A stretch of DNA of 64,000 nt from the NCBI RefSeq assembly GCF_021018895.1, contig NC_079364.1:14252385-14316384 (forward strand), given 5' to 3'. How positions within the stretch are numbered: the first letter of the stretch is position 1; each line of letters starts with the position of its first letter. Both the position numbers and the translations under genes were made by a program. Of the stretch, positions 40,051 to 50,130 are shown in pieces. Source of the stretch: Seriola aureovittata. Its lineage: Eukaryota; Chordata; Actinopteri; Carangiformes; Carangidae. Below the pieces are notes generated by a model that was not told the DNA's origin, made no database searches, and saw only the letters and a program-made list of their open reading frames with translations.

Positions 40051-41594
40051 TAGATAATGTTTAGATGATAGATGAAAGTCCCACCCTTCATTTATGTACT
40101 CATACTCAGTCATTGGTGCTTCAGCACTATAATACTGGCACACAGTAAATGTCAGTAGTTTGTCATTGGCTTGGGATTTAAGTAAAACTTGTTGATTCAC
40201 ATGTAGTGAGCCCACTGACAAAGATCTCATTCTCACAGTAGCTTTGGGTAGTGGGTGTGAGGTATCAACTGACATTTGATGATTTGAAGGATGTCGTGAG
40301 CTCACAAGGACACCATGGGAAGACTAGTAATGAGGAGCATGAGAAGCATCTGACTTCTCAGCGCACACACTTTGATGCTCATGTGAATCATTTGCAGATT
40401 CACACAGTCCACACCCAGGCCTTATCCACAGGTGGTGTGAGCATGTGTGAGTAAAAGCCCGCTACTCTGCTGTTCCCCAAACCACTGCAGCGTTCAGACA
40501 GCACCACCGCCGCCACTGGAGACGCAGCAAGGGGACGTCCTGTCATCCACACCCTGTGCTGTCTCCCCACCACACCCTCCACATGTGAAAAGATCTCCCT
40601 CCAAACCATCACCACATTTGCCAGCACGCACAAGCCTCATAAACCAGCCCGTTAGCCTTACACAAGTAAACAAAGTGTCGCAGATGCTGTTTCCTCCATC
40701 ATTCACCCATCAGTGGCAGGACACTAATTATAACCATAAAACAGAGCGATGCACAATTATGGAAAAGCCTTTTGAAGAACATACATTTTTTAACAAAGGG
40801 AGCCACAGTGACTATGCAAGATGATCCAAAGAAGTGATGTTTATGGGAACTAAATTTAGTCGGCAATGAACTTAGTTTTGGTGCACCCAGCATCTTTGAG
40901 GCTGATGGTGCTCTCTGGCTGGAGCGTGCTTGAGAAATAGCAATCTGTATACCTCTGTGGAATATCATTAAAAAGTATGTTTTATTAGCAGCTAATCCAA
41001 TTTGCCCAGGGCTCCTCAGCACCCTATAAACATCTCTACTGTATCTCAACCATCAGCCGCGGTCTCTTTCTTCTGATCTCGCATTTAAATAAAAAACCTA
41101 TTATACAGCAAAAAAAATAGTGGCATGGGAATCTCAAAGGGAATGGCTTACAGTGCTTCTCTTGCTGGTAGCAAACAAATGTTATTTTAAGAAAGCAGGT
41201 TTAGTATAATTTATGTGTAGTTAATTAAATCTCTTGTTGTTTGTGTCCTTTTAAGGTTCTGTAGTGGGCCTGGTTTTCACTAATTCTGTGTGTTAAGCAA
41301 AAACGTCAAATTTTCCAAGCCCTGTAGCCTCTAAAACTCAGGGCACACCTTGTTTCGAATAAGATTAGGAGTGATGAAAGGGAGAAAAGGATAGATGAAA
41401 AAATAAATCTGCTGTGTAGTCAAATTTGTTTGCAGACTTGGAGGCAATGATTTAACTTTGATTCAGTGTGATGGAGTGGTCTATCTCTCACTTTAACACT
41501 CTGTTGAAGATTATTTAGTGAATTAGACATTCTGTTTGATTTGACTCTATAAGATCTGTAATAACAAGTTGATGAATGTGTTGTTTGTCCACAG

Positions 41595-41678
41595 ACATCC
41601 CAAATGGAGAGACGGTCGATGCCAGCCATGGGCTACATCACACATACCGTCAGTGCACCTAGCTTACATGGCAAAACG
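41595..41678 (+). CDS. plekha7: plekha7 exon: SMPAMGYITHTVSAPSLHGK
   Basis: Twenty-eight codons in phase 0; acceptor TTTGTCCACAG, donor ACG|GTATGA. It encodes TSQMERRSMPAMGYITHTVS then APSLHGKT. Human PLEKHA7 has RRSMPSMGYMTHTVSAPSLHGK at this point, so the match is near-exact. Residues 567-594. Confidence 0.97.
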
Positions 41679-42153
41679 GTATGATCCTCTTTATTACATG
41701 CACTACATGACTTGGTTTCATTATTAAAGATGTGTATTAACATAGTTTTCCAGTAGTCAAGGACAGCCAATCCAGGTATGAACAGGTATAACTATAAGGC
41801 TCATCATGGTGACAGTATCCAGATGTAGAATCTAGAGCTGACTGCGCTGTTTTTTTTAACCACTATAAAGCTTGTTTGATTTTTATACCATTTGTTCTAG
41901 TGTTATCAGTTCTGATAACCCTTGTCTTCAGACCATCACTTATAGCACAATAGATCATATCTCCACAGAGCAGCTCTAGCTTTGTGTTATTAGGACGTTA
42001 ATAGAAGCAGAAGTGTACTGGCCTCTCTGCCACTTGGCTCTCTCAGATACTTTAACTCAGCCACTGTACTACCCAGATGGTTCTCAAATACTTTCTCTCA
42101 TCCCTCTGCACTTTCATTGGCCTGCGGCCCTTAAAACCCGGGCTTGGCTACAG

Positions 42154-42288
42154 CCAGAGGAGCTGACTCTGCTCCTCATTCAGCTTCGGAGGCACCAGGC
42201 CAAGATGGCTGGTGTGCATAGCCCCAGCTATGCGTTCGCTCACCTGCAGCACCACCAGCACAACGGCCTTCTAGGCTCCGGCATGCAG
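42154..42288 (+). CDS. plekha7: plekha7 exon (probably optional): PEELTLLLIQLRR segment
   Basis: Forty-five codons in phase 0; acceptor CTTGGCTACAG, donor CAG|GTCAGG. It encodes PEELTLLLIQLRRHQAKMAG then VHSPSYAFAHLQHHQHNGLL. The PEELTLLLIxLRR block is shared with PLEKHA5 and other family members. As I remember it, the common human PLEKHA7 form joins LHGK directly to ADDTY, so this exon is probably a skippable cassette; skipping keeps the frame. Residues 595-639. Confidence 0.85.
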
Positions 42289-43178
42289 GTCAGGGGCCCT
42301 TGCACCTCCCTAACCTCTTCTACAGCACACTGCAACCCCTGCCAGTGTATTGTGGTCCCCATCACCCCAGCCAATCCCATACATTACTTCCCTGTCATTC
42401 ATTCAAGACTGCAATCTGTTGATAATGCTTGGTTGTCTTTTTAATTCAACCATTTTGGCATGGGCTTTATTGCACTTCAGATTGTCTAGACTGCCTTGTA
42501 TCGATACATTAGTGTCTTTATAGTAAGTGTTCCTCATCCACCTTGTTCAAAACTTGAAAAAGCTATCAGAGGCTTGTTTTATTCTGTTTGTAATAAGTAA
42601 TATGCCACATTTGAAGCATGTTGCTCGTCGACTGTACCTGCATTTTAAACTTTCACATTTGTATCTACATCTCTGTGTGCTCTGATAAATCTTTTGCATA
42701 TGGCGTTATCACTCTGAAGCAGCCACCAGGCCACAGTTTCCCTTGTGAGCCTGGTCACAAACAGTGCATTGCTGTAAGACTAGCAGACCACAGTGAAGCT
42801 GCAACGGTGCTCAGAAATGACAACCCCACCCAGCTAACATCCAACCATTCTCTGGCCATTCTCTGTGCTTATGATGGAGTGTAAAATCTCGGTTTGACCA
42901 CACGTCATGCACAAGACCTGCGTTGCTCAGTTGTGTATGAGGTCAAACATGAGACATTAAACCAGTTCAAAAATTTCATGATTACTTAATTACAGTTTGG
43001 CTTCACTCACTGTAGATAAAAATACAGAGGTAGAAGTAAACTGTAATTGAGATCACGTTAATTAAAGTCCTGTTAGCAAAGCCTGAACAGCAAATAAAGG
43101 CTTTAGGAGTCATCTGGTCACCCATTATCGTTTGCAGCTACATTTCAAATGATTTATCTCTCCACTGCTCATTTAAAG
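42289..43178 (+). other. Intron
   Basis: About 0.9 kb, no recognisable element. Confidence 0.7.
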
Positions 43179-43232
43179 GCTGATGATACTTACATACAAC
43201 TGAAGAAGGACCTGGAGTATCTAGATCTGAAG
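43179..43232 (+). CDS. plekha7: plekha7 exon: ADDTYIQLKKDLEYLDLK
   Basis: Eighteen codons in phase 0; acceptor CTCATTTAAAG (poor pyrimidine tract), donor AAG|GTGGGC. The peptide ADDTYIQLKKDLEYLDLK differs from human at one or two places and opens the coiled-coil half. A second donor, AAA|GTAAAT at 43248, would add VGPNK in frame. Residues 640-657. Confidence 0.95.
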
Positions 43233-43983
43233 GTGGGCCCCAACAAAGTAAATGCCACTTCATCCTTTTCATCCTCTACTTCATCTCCCTTCTCTGGACT
43301 GCAATCCTGTTTTCCTGCTGCTACCTCCAACATCTGCCTCCCTGCTCCCCATTTTCTTGTCTTTCCTCTGTTCTGTGCTGTGCTTTCTACTGTCTCCTTA
43401 TAATGGGATTAACATGTCTTTTAACTGTCTTCTTATCATGTAAATTATACATTTGATGATAAAAAGCCATTTCCATATTAATAAAATCCAAAATCCAACA
43501 AATAGTCCAATGTGACATAAATTGCTGGTCTGGCTTCTCACCTGAGTAAAAGTTGTAATGTTCAGTCTGTCACAATGTTTTCTTTTGGATGATACTTTCA
43601 GATGCCGTGTGGTAATGCAGTAATGTCACCCCCACACAAGTTGATGTCAAGCTCGTCTTAATGGGAATTGAAGTTTTAACAAGAACATGGCTGAATTTCC
43701 GAAACGTTTGAGTCATGTGAACTCCAATTCCTATGTCAGTGTCACAAATAATATAAATTCAAAGGCCTAATGCTGCTGTATTTAATCAATCTGTCACATT
43801 TAGCTAGCTGTTGACATATATTCCATTCACACCTGTGCAAAGCATTTGATCCAAATTGATTTGTATGTTTAACACCACAATGCATTTATTAGAAATCCGG
43901 GTTGTTATTTTGGAATGGAGGGAGGTCGTCTAGCGATGCACAGTACGTCCTGTAACACCTCTCCATTTCCTTTTTCAAAACAG

Positions 43984-44064
43984 ATCCAAAGTATTGACCC
44001 GATGATCGTTTCAGTTCACAATGTGTTTGAAAACTCCACTCCAAGTTTTGGGTACTGTTGGAAT
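43984..44064 (+). CDS. plekha7: Candidate cassette exon of plekha7
   Basis: Twenty-seven codons in phase 0, bordered by a pyrimidine-rich acceptor (CTCCATTTCCTTTTTCAAAACAG, spanning 43961-43983) and donor AAT|GTAAGG. It encodes IQSIDPMIVSVHNVFENSTP then SFGYCWN. Both neighbouring exons are also phase 0, so inclusion keeps the frame. The pattern DPMIVSVHNVFENS resembles an EPIIxMVHxMIENS-type segment that I associate with longer PLEKHA-family isoforms, but the memory is not firm. Transcript support is needed to settle it. Confidence 0.45.
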
Positions 44065-44699
44065 GTAAGGATGGTGTGCATACAAAGTGAAACAGATCAT
44101 TCCACTGCTTCTCAAATGGAATGTGATGCATCCTTGGAAATTATGCAGGATTTTGCACATGAATCCCTTGATCTGATAATTCACTGTGTGATACTCCAAC
44201 ACTGCCATGAGATTTGAGATGATGGAAAAGGAAGTTGTAATGGCAAAGGGATTCCTTGCATGCTCTTAAGCATTTCTGAATGTGCTGTTGAATGTCTCTT
44301 TGATATCTTCACTTTGCTTTTGTTTTGCTTGCGAGAGCATAAAAGATGACCCAATGGTGCTCTTTAAGAGAAATAATGTGATTATGATATGACAGTGACA
44401 GCTTACATTTTAGGGCTTTAGGGCCTCTATTTTCATCGTGGTAACAGGCAGAAAAGGACAGTGACATGCAGTGGTGTGTTCACACCATAATCTTCGTCTT
44501 GAGTACTACAGAAACTTAATAAGGCACCTACATAAAGCTTGCAAACATATGAAAGACAGATTACAAAAAAAGTCGTCACAATTTGTTTAGTTTGACTTGA
44601 TAGCTGACTTTCAACTTGATACTGTTTTTAATTTATTACTCAATGCCCCGAATATGTGACGCAGGCTTTCTTTTAAAAACCTGTAGTTTCCAAGTTTAA

Positions 44700-44895
44700 A
44701 TTAAGATGTCCTGGTGATCACTTAAGTAATTTTCCCAGACTTGACAAAACTCCCTCCAGAACCACAAAAACACTATAAAACTGTTCTCACAGGCTGTGTA
44801 GTACTCCATGACTAGCAATTGACTTTGACATGTAAAATAGGTGGAATGGCCCTTTAACTGAGTCTCCCATTTGCTCTGGTCCATACCACTAGGCT
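44700..44895 (-). repeat. Possible TTAAAGGGCCATTCCACC-type repeat
   Basis: The minus strand begins GTTAAAGGGCCATTCCACCT at about 44863 and runs on through CTGTGAGAACAGTTTTATAG and TTTGTGGTTCTGGAGGGAG, phrases I recall from a common fish repeat. The other end was not identified. Confidence 0.35.
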
Positions 44896-45477
44896 GGGTG
44901 TGGTGATCCCGATGTGGGTGTCTTATGAATATTCCACCCACACTTTTCATCTTCATGCGTTACTAACTGGGACAGACAACTGGCAGATAAATCCCTGCCC
45001 TGTTATCTGGAGAACATCTGGATGGGACGCACAGACTGACACCTTTTTTCTTGTTACACTGTTACCAAAAGAGAAAAAGATCATAAAGTCACATCTAATT
45101 ACAACAGAAATTATTACATAAAATATAAGGTCCTGTAGCAATATTTCATAATAGTGATAACATTTTAGTGACCAAAAATAAGGCTCAAAGAAGAAAGTGT
45201 TAAGCTCACCAAACCTGAACAGATATGTTTTAAGTCCATGTATAATAGGAATATAAAGGCCCTGAATGATAAAGTAAGTAAACAAGAGATCTGTATTTTT
45301 GTGTTGTTTTTTTTTTAGATTCAGCACTTGCTGATAGTGTTGAATAACACATGATAATACATTTTCCGCCACTTTCACACCGACACAGACATACTGTAGG
45401 AATAGTCAATAACAATTTCAGGAATAGGCCAATAGGGGACACATGTCTTTATTTTTAGCCATGCTAATTGCATAGCT

Positions 45478-45800
45478 CTAGGGATGGCAACATCGGTCTG
45501 TCGGTTGATCCACCACTTTGGTCCAGACTGAAATATCTCACTAACTACTGGATGGATTGCCATGAAATAAGGAGTGTACATTAATACGTGAGAGTATGCA
45601 TTTATACTGCACTCAGAATAAATTTTAATCACTTTGGTGACCCCCTACATCAAGATCCATTATCATCCTCATCAGGTCAAAATTTTAAAACTTTGGTTTA
45701 TGATAAAATACCTTTAACACTAATGACATTTCCATCAGTGTCAGCTGTACTTTGTGTTAAGTGCTAATGCACAAATTATGTTAAACCGTGATATCCATAA
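45478..45800 (+). repeat. Common percomorph interspersed repeat, decayed
   Basis: It contains CTAGGGATGGCAACATCGGT, CCACCACTTTGGTCCAGACT, ACTGGATGGATTGCCATGAA, CATCAGGTCAAAATTTTAAA and TCAGCTGTACTTTGTGTTAA in the order I remember for a high-copy fish repeat. A middle section is missing. Non-coding; class uncertain. Confidence 0.65.
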
Positions 45801-46154
45801 TGTCATGACTGATACATGTTATCTTGTTATTTCCTTTGCCTTCATTGTCACAGCTATTTCTGCCAGCATACATACCTCCTTACCTCACCATCATGAAACT
45901 AGAGGCCTTGTTAACTTACAGTTTAACATTTACTCAAGTGACATACTGTACATCAACCTTAAATATTTCCAATGAAAAAAATATGTTTTTGAATCATAAA
46001 ATCAGCGTTACAATAATCAATCAAAATTTCATATAAAGGACCGGGGTTTTTAGCAGCTAAGAAAGAGCAGCCTTGGGGTTTTTAGGGTTTCCTTGAAGAT
46101 GCAGAGCCTCTCTCTGCACACAATGTTTTTGCTCAGCTTCTGCACAAAGTTTTT

Positions 46155-46196
46155 TGTTGTTGTTGTTGTTGTTGTTGTTGCTGTTGTTGTTGTTGT
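46155..46196. repeat. (TTG)n microsatellite
   Basis: About fourteen TTG units with one CTG interruption. Confidence 0.93.
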
Positions 46197-46386
46197 GTGT
46201 TTTATTTATTTTTTATTCATTATTTTACCTGGATCCATCCACCTGACTTGTCTAGCAGTCTGACTGTATGTTGAAAATTCATACAGTTGTTATCTGTTAA
46301 CTGGAAGTATTAAAGTAAAGGTATTGAAAATATTCCATTGGAATACTGATATTAAACATTTTATTTGTGGCTGTTGGGAATTTCAG

Positions 46387-46458
46387 GTTACTGGACGAGA
46401 GAGTTTAAAAAAAGAAAGACCATCCAGGCCTGTGAAAATAGCAGAAAGTGATGCTGAT
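46387..46458 (+). CDS. plekha7: plekha7 exon: VTGRESLKKERPSRPVKIAE
   Basis: Twenty-four codons in phase 0; acceptor GGGAATTTCAG, donor GAT|GTAAGT. It encodes VTGRESLKKERPSRPVKIAE then SDAD. Human PLEKHA7 has xTGRDLLKDRSLKPVKIAESDxD here, so it is the same exon. Residues 658-681. Confidence 0.96.
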
Positions 46459-46607
46459 GTAAGTGAATCATTATGGTCTCAGGATTTAAAGCAGTCTGAT
46501 AAGCACCATGTTTATCCATCTCTTTCTTTTCTTAAGATCTCATTTTCCGACTTCTTGTAATCCACTACAGAGGAGCAGCTGACTTTAGTCTGACTTTACT
46601 GTGTCTT

Positions 46608-46682
46608 TTAGTGTGTGTTTTAGTGTGTGCTTTAGTGTGTGTGCTTTAGTGTGTGTGTGGGTGTGTGTGTGTGTGTGTGTGT
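46608..46682. repeat. GTGTGTTTTA-type minisatellite grading into (GT)n
   Basis: Four to five variants of TTTTAGTGTGTGT/CTTTAGTGTGTGT followed by a GT run. It looks like a GT tract that picked up a TTTTA spacer and expanded. Confidence 0.8.
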
Positions 46683-47642
46683 TCTTAAGTTGTGGTAAAC
46701 AGAGGCTGCGGAGGGAAGGGAACGTATGTACATTGCAAAACTGTGGGGACATCCATCCACACTGCACAGTGAGGGCCTGAAAGTATCGACCACAGCTTTT
46801 ATTTTCCTCCCCGCAATTTAAAGAGAAAAATACATGTAATGGGAGTTTTAGATGTTGAGCTGTTAAATTTTTCAGTTTGATTTGCCCGATCCTGCTTTTC
46901 TCATTCTTTGTTTTCTGCTGAATAGAGGTAAATAAGATGGATGTCCTGGCTTTTCATCATTAGCATTGTTCCATTTTAACAATTTATAAGAAATTGCCAG
47001 TAAATTTGTCTGAACAATGAATATTTCATGCAATTAAAAACAACAATATACAGCAGCAAAATAAAAACAGCTTAATTATTAATTGAACAGAATGATAAAT
47101 AGATCTGAGAAAAAGATACACTGTGTGAGAAAGACTGTGAAGTAGGCAGTCTTATGTTGTTTTCATAAACACATAACCCATTTCTGGGAAAACAAATCTG
47201 TCACTCTCAATAAACAGGGTTTTCTCCAAAAGTGAATTTGAAAATATGGATTTTTGATTATGATTACTTATAATGGGTATTACTAGATCTCACCCCCAAA
47301 CTAGACAGTATAGAGCCTTTTGATATTTCTCACTGCGCTGATGAGAGGAATTCCTCCGGGCTTTTCACATAGATGAGCCTTATTGACATATTTACAGACA
47401 GCGTAGACTACAGTAGACGATCAATTCATCTTATCTGGCTGCAGTTGAACAAAGACAAGAATGGAAACAGCCGACCTCTGCTGTAAACAGACTTTCTGCA
47501 ATTCCCTGCTCTTCTGTTGCATAAACTCTACACTCTGTGGTATTATTATTGGTAAACAGAGAGTACTGAGAAGGAGAGGTAGATGTAGTTTTTATCCTTT
47601 GTTTTCCTGTAATTTCATTATTTCAATATGTTTTTCCTTTAG

Positions 47643-47723
47643 GTGAAATTAAGCCGATTGTGTGAACAAGACAAGATTCTCCAGGAGCTAGAGGCCAGGA
47701 TACGCACTTTGAAGGAGGACAAG
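47643..47723 (+). CDS. plekha7: plekha7 exon: first coiled-coil block
   Basis: Twenty-seven codons in phase 0; acceptor TTTTTCCTTTAG, donor AAG|GTTTTA, which is weak at +3 to +6. It encodes VKLSRLCEQDKILQELEARI then RTLKEDK. LSRLCEQDKxLQxLE is the conserved heptad start in PLEKHA5, 6 and 7. Residues 682-708. Confidence 0.96.
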
Positions 47724-47870
47724 GTTTTAATTCTATACATATATAAAACAGCCTTTTTCCTTCTGTATATACAATATTTACTTGTGTGTTTGTCAGCCTG
47801 TTTTGGTGTATTCATGTGGTCCATTAATGCGTTGGTTGTGTTTGACGGTATTTTTCATCTCCCTATCTAG

Positions 47871-48020
47871 GATAAGCTAGAGTCTGTGCTGGATGTTTCC
47901 CACCAGCAGATGGAGCAGTACAGGGATCAGCCGGCCCATGCTGAGAAGATTGCCTATCAGCAGAAATTACTACAAGAAGATGTGGTGCACATCAGGGCTG
48001 AAATATCCCAAGCCTCCACA
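47871..48020 (+). CDS. plekha7: plekha7 exon: coiled coil, MEQYRDQPAHAEKIAYQQK
   Basis: Fifty codons in phase 0; acceptor CTCCCTATCTAG, donor ACA|GTAAGA. It encodes DKLESVLDVSHQQMEQYRDQ, PAHAEKIAYQQKLLQEDVVH, then IRAEISQAST. It is strongly similar to human PLEKHA7 across the whole exon. Heptad-like Leu/Ile spacing supports a coiled coil, residues 709-758. Confidence 0.97.
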
Positions 48021-48837
48021 GTAAGATGCCAGCTGCACTCGCAAGTTGATTATGCTTGAAATTAAAAACATATATTATATATTCAATGTGGCTCCCCCAA
48101 CATTCTTCATTTAGTTTTGGCAGGTAAGGTCCTCTGATTCAAACTACTTAGATTGTCTTCTCTACTAAGTATACACTACCTCTTGCATTATGTTTTTATT
48201 GGTTGGACTGCCTCAGTGTCAGCATTATGTTCGCTACTATTTTTGGTTTTTCCCTTTTGATGGTTTCTGCAACTGGCCTGCTGTTTCAGGTTGAGTGTGA
48301 CATTACCATAATGAGTGCTCGGGGATAAACCTAAGACTCCAGAGAAACTTATGAGTAAATTTCTCCAGTCAAGTTCATTGATATTCAGAATATTCAGTGT
48401 TAAAACCAAAAGATAACTTTCAATAGAACATTTACAAAGAAACCACAAGAAACAGTCAACAGTAAATATGAGTATTTTTGGCTCTCGCTGTCGAAGACAT
48501 ATTGGTTGTATTCGTTTTATCTGCGGTTCATGTCTCAATGGACACGGTAAGTATGACACAGTAAAACTGACTGAACAATGGAAACAACTGATCATATTCA
48601 AGTAATTCAGATTCAAAAGCTTGGTTCCAAGTGAGAAAACAAAATAAAACTGAGAAACTCAAGACACCTGCTCTCTGCTACTCTTACATACATTTCACCA
48701 TGCGACTGTAAATCTCTGTATAATGGGTTTGAACTTTGAAACCTTTAAAGTAGCATTGGCTCATGAGATGAGTACACTCTCTGAAAGCTGTTTCATGTGT
48801 TATTATAACATGAAGTGTGTCCTGTTTTGTTCTGCAG

Positions 48838-48939
48838 GAGATGGAGAACGCATGGAATGAGTACAGCCAGCTGGAGAGAGATGTGGACTGGCTGAAGTCT
48901 GCCCTGCAGGGACAGATGAACCGCAGTGATCTTTCTCAG
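48838..48939 (+). CDS. plekha7: plekha7 exon: coiled coil, EMENAWNEYSQLERDVDWLK
   Basis: Thirty-four codons in phase 0; acceptor TTTTGTTCTGCAG, donor CAG|GTCTGT. It encodes EMENAWNEYSQLERDVDWLK then SALQGQMNRSDLSQ. Human has EMENAWNEYLKLENDVExLK. Residues 759-792. Confidence 0.97.
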
Positions 48940-49137
48940 GTCTGTGGCTCAGTGATCTCAGTTAACAAACACAAGCAGTCACTAACTCTCATGGATGGGT
49001 GTGTGTGGGAATGTGTTACAGACTTCTTATGTACAGGCAAAACAAATAATTCTGTGTGGTTGATAACTGTTCAGAGGATCATGCGTTGGCTATAAATTAA
49101 AAACTATATTTTGGCAATACAAATGACTCGTCATCAA

Positions 49138-49502
49138 TAAAGGAGCTATATGTACGTTTTTGCAATTGGTACGTAGCCCGCGTTAGCATTACAAGCTGTT
49201 TGCTTACCAGACTGGAAGAAATGTTGCAGAATCAAACTTCATTCCTTTACTTGCCAAGAGCTGTCACCAAGCGGTGGAAAGCAATGTCAATGTTGGCTCT
49301 TGTTTTTCTTCTATTTCTTTCACTTTTTGTATTCTACTGAAGTTAGCACGCTAACCAGCCCTGAAGGAGTAGAGCTGCTCAGAGGGAATATTATAATGTA
49401 CAAAAACTGGTTGAATCTCTCAGCAAGCAACCATCACCACCACCAGCTCCTGGCAAGAAACCACTTTCGCTGGCAGAGAAAATGTACATATAGCTTCTTT
49501 AA
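49138..49502 (-). mobile_element. Small TIR element, copy B of a two-copy family (inverted relative to copy A)
   Basis: The ends are TAAAGGAGCTATATGTACG on the left and, on the minus strand from the right, TTAAAGAAGCTATATGTACA. The minus strand aligns through its length with 17193-17613, sharing GTTAGCGTGCTAACTTCAG, TTGCTTTCCACCGC and GTAAAGGAATGAAGTTTGA. The right edge is TTAA; the left is ATAA. It fills most of the intron before the 49577 exon, ending 75 bases upstream of it. Confidence 0.75.
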
Positions 49503-49576
49503 TGTCTTGGTCCACAAGTAATTTTACAGTGTGTGTCTATGTTTATGTGTGTGTTTCTGTGTTTCTCTGGGTGCAG

Positions 49577-49688
49577 CAAGAAAAGGTGCAGATCAGAAAG
49601 GAGCTGTGGAGGATTGAGGATGTTATCGCAGGCCTCAGCACCAGTAAAGCCAACTACAAAGTCACTATCTCCTCTGTTACTAACCCAG
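49577..49688 (+). CDS. plekha7: plekha7 exon: end of coiled coil, ELWRIEDVIAGLS
   Basis: The acceptor is CTCTGGGTGCAG and the donor CCAG|GTAAGA; phase 0 in, one base left. It encodes QEKVQIRKELWRIEDVIAGL then STSKANYKVTISSVTNP. EKxQIxKxLWRIEDVxAGLS is a strict family motif. Residues 793-829. Confidence 0.97.
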
Positions 49689-49918
49689 GTAAGACAATAG
49701 CTACTTGGAGGTTTCATGTGAACAAAGCAAATTATATTTTCTGTCTGAGCAATGCGATACATGCCACGAGGTTATGCTACTGTATCTTATCATTAAAGCC
49801 CTTAATCATGTACTCAGAAGCCTACTAATGCCTGAACATTTCCCATGTGAAAAGAAAGCACTGTCTTTACAGTGTGTGTGTGTTCTTGTTACATGTTCAT
49901 ATACATCGAATTCCCCAG

Positions 49919-50130
49919 AGAGGAAATTTGTGCCTTCAGTATCGGTGTCATCAGTGCCTTCTGTGTCTGGGAGCCCGTCTGCTATGGAGATGAGATTGTC
50001 CCAGAAGCAGCAGCAGCAACAGCAGCACAGCCCCCACCTCAGTCCTAGTAGCCACACCCCCACCCTTTCCTCCAGCCCTAGCCAGCAGCCTTTACACCAC
50101 TCTACAACCATCACCAGTGGACTTAAATGG
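49919..50130 (+). CDS. plekha7: plekha7 exon: Ser/Pro/Gln-rich linker
   Basis: The acceptor is CGAATTCCCCAG and the donor TGG|GTGAGT. Two bases complete GAG (Glu), giving ERKFVPSVSVSSVPSVSGSP, then LSQKQQQQQQHSPHLSPSSH and a Ser/Pro tail to LKW. NPERK is conserved; the rest has changed fast. A short CAG/CAA tract encodes six Gln and could vary in length. Residues 830-900. Confidence 0.93.

Larger units (their letters stand above)
38342..41594 (+). other. Intron with transposon remains
   Basis: About 3.25 kb. It contains a hAT-like copy (39003-39288), a minus-strand LINE tail (39545-40050) and an unexplained Pro-rich open frame (40447-40824). Confidence 0.75.
43233..46386 (+). other. Intron
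   Basis: About 3.15 kb. It holds a candidate cassette exon (43984-44064), a TTAAAGGG-type repeat end near 44860, a common fish repeat (45478-45800) and a (TTG)n run at 46155. Confidence 0.7.

Noticed and set aside
42013..42444. 143-codon frame as one large exon
   Set aside because: Only the part from 42154 to 42288 has splice borders and family similarity; the rest is intron read through.
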